Origin: DATCLA01 sp036564195 | GTDB lineage: Bacteria; Bacillota; UBA4882; UBA8346 | NCBI GenBank assembly: GCA_036564195.1 | Contig: DATCLA010000031.1 | Span: 1 to 32,403 of the forward strand | Reading direction: 5' to 3' | DNA length: 32,403 bases | Shown here: one piece after another, positions 31,076-32,403 of the stretch | How the letters are laid out: each line of letters begins with the position of its first letter | Position numbering within the stretch: the first letter of the stretch is position 1 | Program-made: the position numbers and the translations under genes | Notes under the pieces: model-generated | What the model was told of the DNA's origin: nothing | Database searches by the model: none | Seen by the model: only the letters and a program-made list of their open reading frames with translations

Positions 31076-32002
31076 TCATTCCTGGTTTTCCAATTTTATA
31101 ATTGGCGATGGCTGCGCATTATATACCCGCGAAAACGGCGGTACTGACTGGGTCAGCCAGACATTTCCACCGATCACCGCATGATGGCCGATGACAGTAT
31201 CGCCTCCTAAAATAGTGGCTCCGGCATAGATCACCACATGGTCTTGGATATCCGGATGGCGCTTGATCCCCTTGACCGGGTTACCGCGCTCATCAAGGGT
31301 AAAACTTTTCGCTCCCAAAGTTACTCCTTGATAAAGTTTGACATGGCTGCCGATAGTACAAGTCTCACCGATGACCACTCCGGTGCCATGGTCAATAAAG
31401 AAGTAATCGCCGATAGTTGCTCCCGGATGAATATCAATCCCTGTCATTTCGTGAGCGTACTCCGCCATAATTCTGGGGATTACCGGCACCTCAAACTCGT
31501 ATAAGATATGGGCGATCCGGTGAATACTTAAAGCGTTGATCGATGGGTAACTCAATAAAATTTCTTCCGTAGTCCGGGCTGCCGGATCACCGTTATACGC
31601 TGCTTCGATATCGGTCTGCAATTTCTCGCGCAGCCGGGGCAGGCTCTTAATCAGTTCGATGGTAATCGCAGTGGATTGGTCCCGGCATTGAGTACAATCG
31701 CGGTGACTGTCCTTATTTAAATCGCAACGGTTACTCAAAGCTTTCTCAATTAAGTTACTCAGGTCCAGCGCTGCCAGGCGCAGGTTATTACCGATTAAAA
31801 TGTTTACCCGGCTTTCATCAATGGGGAATGCCTCATAGACACCGGGAAATAAGGCGGAACGCAAATGATGTACAACTTGTTTTACATTTTTCTTACCGGC
31901 AAAGCCGATGGTTTTCTCGGTAAAAAAATGTTCGCGGTTAATCTCCTCCAACGCCTGGGCTACCGGTGTCAGTTCCATGTTTAACCAGTGATTCAGTTCC
32001 AT
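31076..32002 (-). CDS. cysE: serine O-acetyltransferase (EpsC/CysE-type)
   Basis: A 308-residue acetyltransferase that converts L-serine and acetyl-CoA to O-acetylserine, the first committed step to cysteine. The ATG at 32002 has GAGGTGG six bases upstream; the frame is open to a TTG at 32017. The N-terminal 170 residues are helical and the C-terminal part is a left-handed beta-helix of hexapeptide repeats, with DIHPGATIGDYFFIDHGTGV and VKLYQGVTLGAKSF carrying the family's catalytic residues. The length and N-terminal domain, with a CTQC pair, fit the longer EpsC subgroup. It is followed 17 bases later by the GH1 gene, an unusual partner. Confidence 0.93.
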   Translation of the reverse strand: MELNHWLNMELTPVAQALEEINREHFFTEKTIGFAGKKNVKQVVHHLRSALFPGVYEAFPIDESRVNILIGNNLRLAALDLSNLIEKALSNRCDLNKDSHRDCTQCRDQSTAITIELIKSLPRLREKLQTDIEAAYNGDPAARTTEEILLSYPSINALSIHRIAHILYEFEVPVIPRIMAEYAHEMTGIDIHPGATIGDYFFIDHGTGVVIGETCTIGSHVKLYQGVTLGAKSFTLDERGNPVKGIKRHPDIQDHVVIYAGATILGGDTVIGHHAVIGGNVWLTQSVPPFSRVYNAQPSPIIKLENQE

Positions 32003-32091
32003 CGTTAACCACCTCAATTGCCAAGCAATAATTAATTACCTCTGATAATATCATAAAATCATAATTAGGTCATTCCGGAATTGTTAATTCC

Positions 32092-32403
32092 TCATTTCCA
32101 GGAGAAGCGAATTTCTTCCCCTTTCATCTTGGCATTGACTAAACCCTTGATAATCCCTTCAACCAGTCCGAGGGTATGATCCAGTTTCAGTTCGGTAATT
32201 TTATTGATTTTGACCACTCCGGTCAACTCCTCCGGAGCAACCCAGACTTCAACGTCGGCACAAGCCCGGCCAGAAAATTTATTAAACATCAAACCTTTAC
32301 GACTACCTTCCATCTCGAAATCAGCCACTACCTTACCGGGTTGGGGCAACATGGTGAGTTTATGTAATGCAGTAAAGGTCAAGGTGGTATTATCGGTAGA
32401 ACC
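32092..32403 (-). CDS. unrecognised protein, C-terminal part only (5' end off the window)
   Basis: The frame is open to the right edge, so about 103 C-terminal residues are seen (the first readable stretch is GSTDNTTLTFTALHKLTML). It is beta-rich and charged, with VVADFEMEGSRKGLMFN, CADVEVWVAPEELTGVV and a C-terminal helix LGLVEGIIKGLVNAKM. No domain is recognised and no RBS-linked start is visible. It lies 89 bases upstream of the serine acetyltransferase start on the same strand and may belong to the same transcript. Confidence 0.6.
   Translation of the reverse strand, partial: GSTDNTTLTFTALHKLTMLPQPGKVVADFEMEGSRKGLMFNKFSGRACADVEVWVAPEELTGVVKINKITELKLDHTLGLVEGIIKGLVNAKMKGEEIRFSWK

Overview
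The window looks like a chromosomal segment of an endospore-forming, anaerobic-type member of the Bacillota (Firmicutes). The signs are strong AGGAGG-type ribosome binding sites, frequent GTG and TTG starts, sigma-A-like promoters, a spore-cortex-hydrolase-like gene, a family of tiny hydrophobic Gly/Cys-tailed proteins, an iron-containing alcohol dehydrogenase and multi-gene two-component systems. It cannot be placed more precisely from sequence alone. No tRNA, rRNA, CRISPR array or phage module was seen.

Positions 1-667 hold the 5' end of an IS3-family insertion sequence, with its ribosome binding site inside a perfect hairpin. Positions 913-12392 form a protease/spore-type island. It has a triple-LysM SleB/CwlJ-type hydrolase; four paralogous AprX-like subtilases (S8), two of which have lost the oxyanion-hole Asn; a stand-alone protein resembling only the N-terminal prodomain of those subtilases; a methyltransferase; four very small hydrophobic proteins that are easily missed; and a single-domain starch-binding-type protein. 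Positions 12507-18722 carry a response regulator-diguanylate cyclase, uridine kinase (udk) and a complete spermidine/putrescine ABC transporter operon (potABCD).

From 18809 to the end every convincing gene is on the minus strand. Reading in the direction of transcription from the right edge, there is a partial unknown gene; serine acetyltransferase followed by a GH1 glycosidase; an unrecognised 208-residue protein followed by a C39-like cysteine peptidase; a signalling operon (alpha/beta hydrolase, multi-TM histidine kinase, NarL-type regulator, REC-XRE regulator); and a second operon made of a paralogue of the unrecognised protein, Fe-alcohol dehydrogenase and a FIST-domain histidine kinase. 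Two good sigma-A-like promoters on the minus strand each carry a short palindrome over the -35 box.

The most unusual content is the S8 cluster next to a cortex-hydrolase-like gene, with its degenerate members and solo prodomain. Next is the four-gene hydrolase/kinase/two-regulator operon. Many start sites given here lie downstream of the longest possible start, because a good ribosome binding site and alignment among paralogues favour the internal GTG, TTG or ATG.
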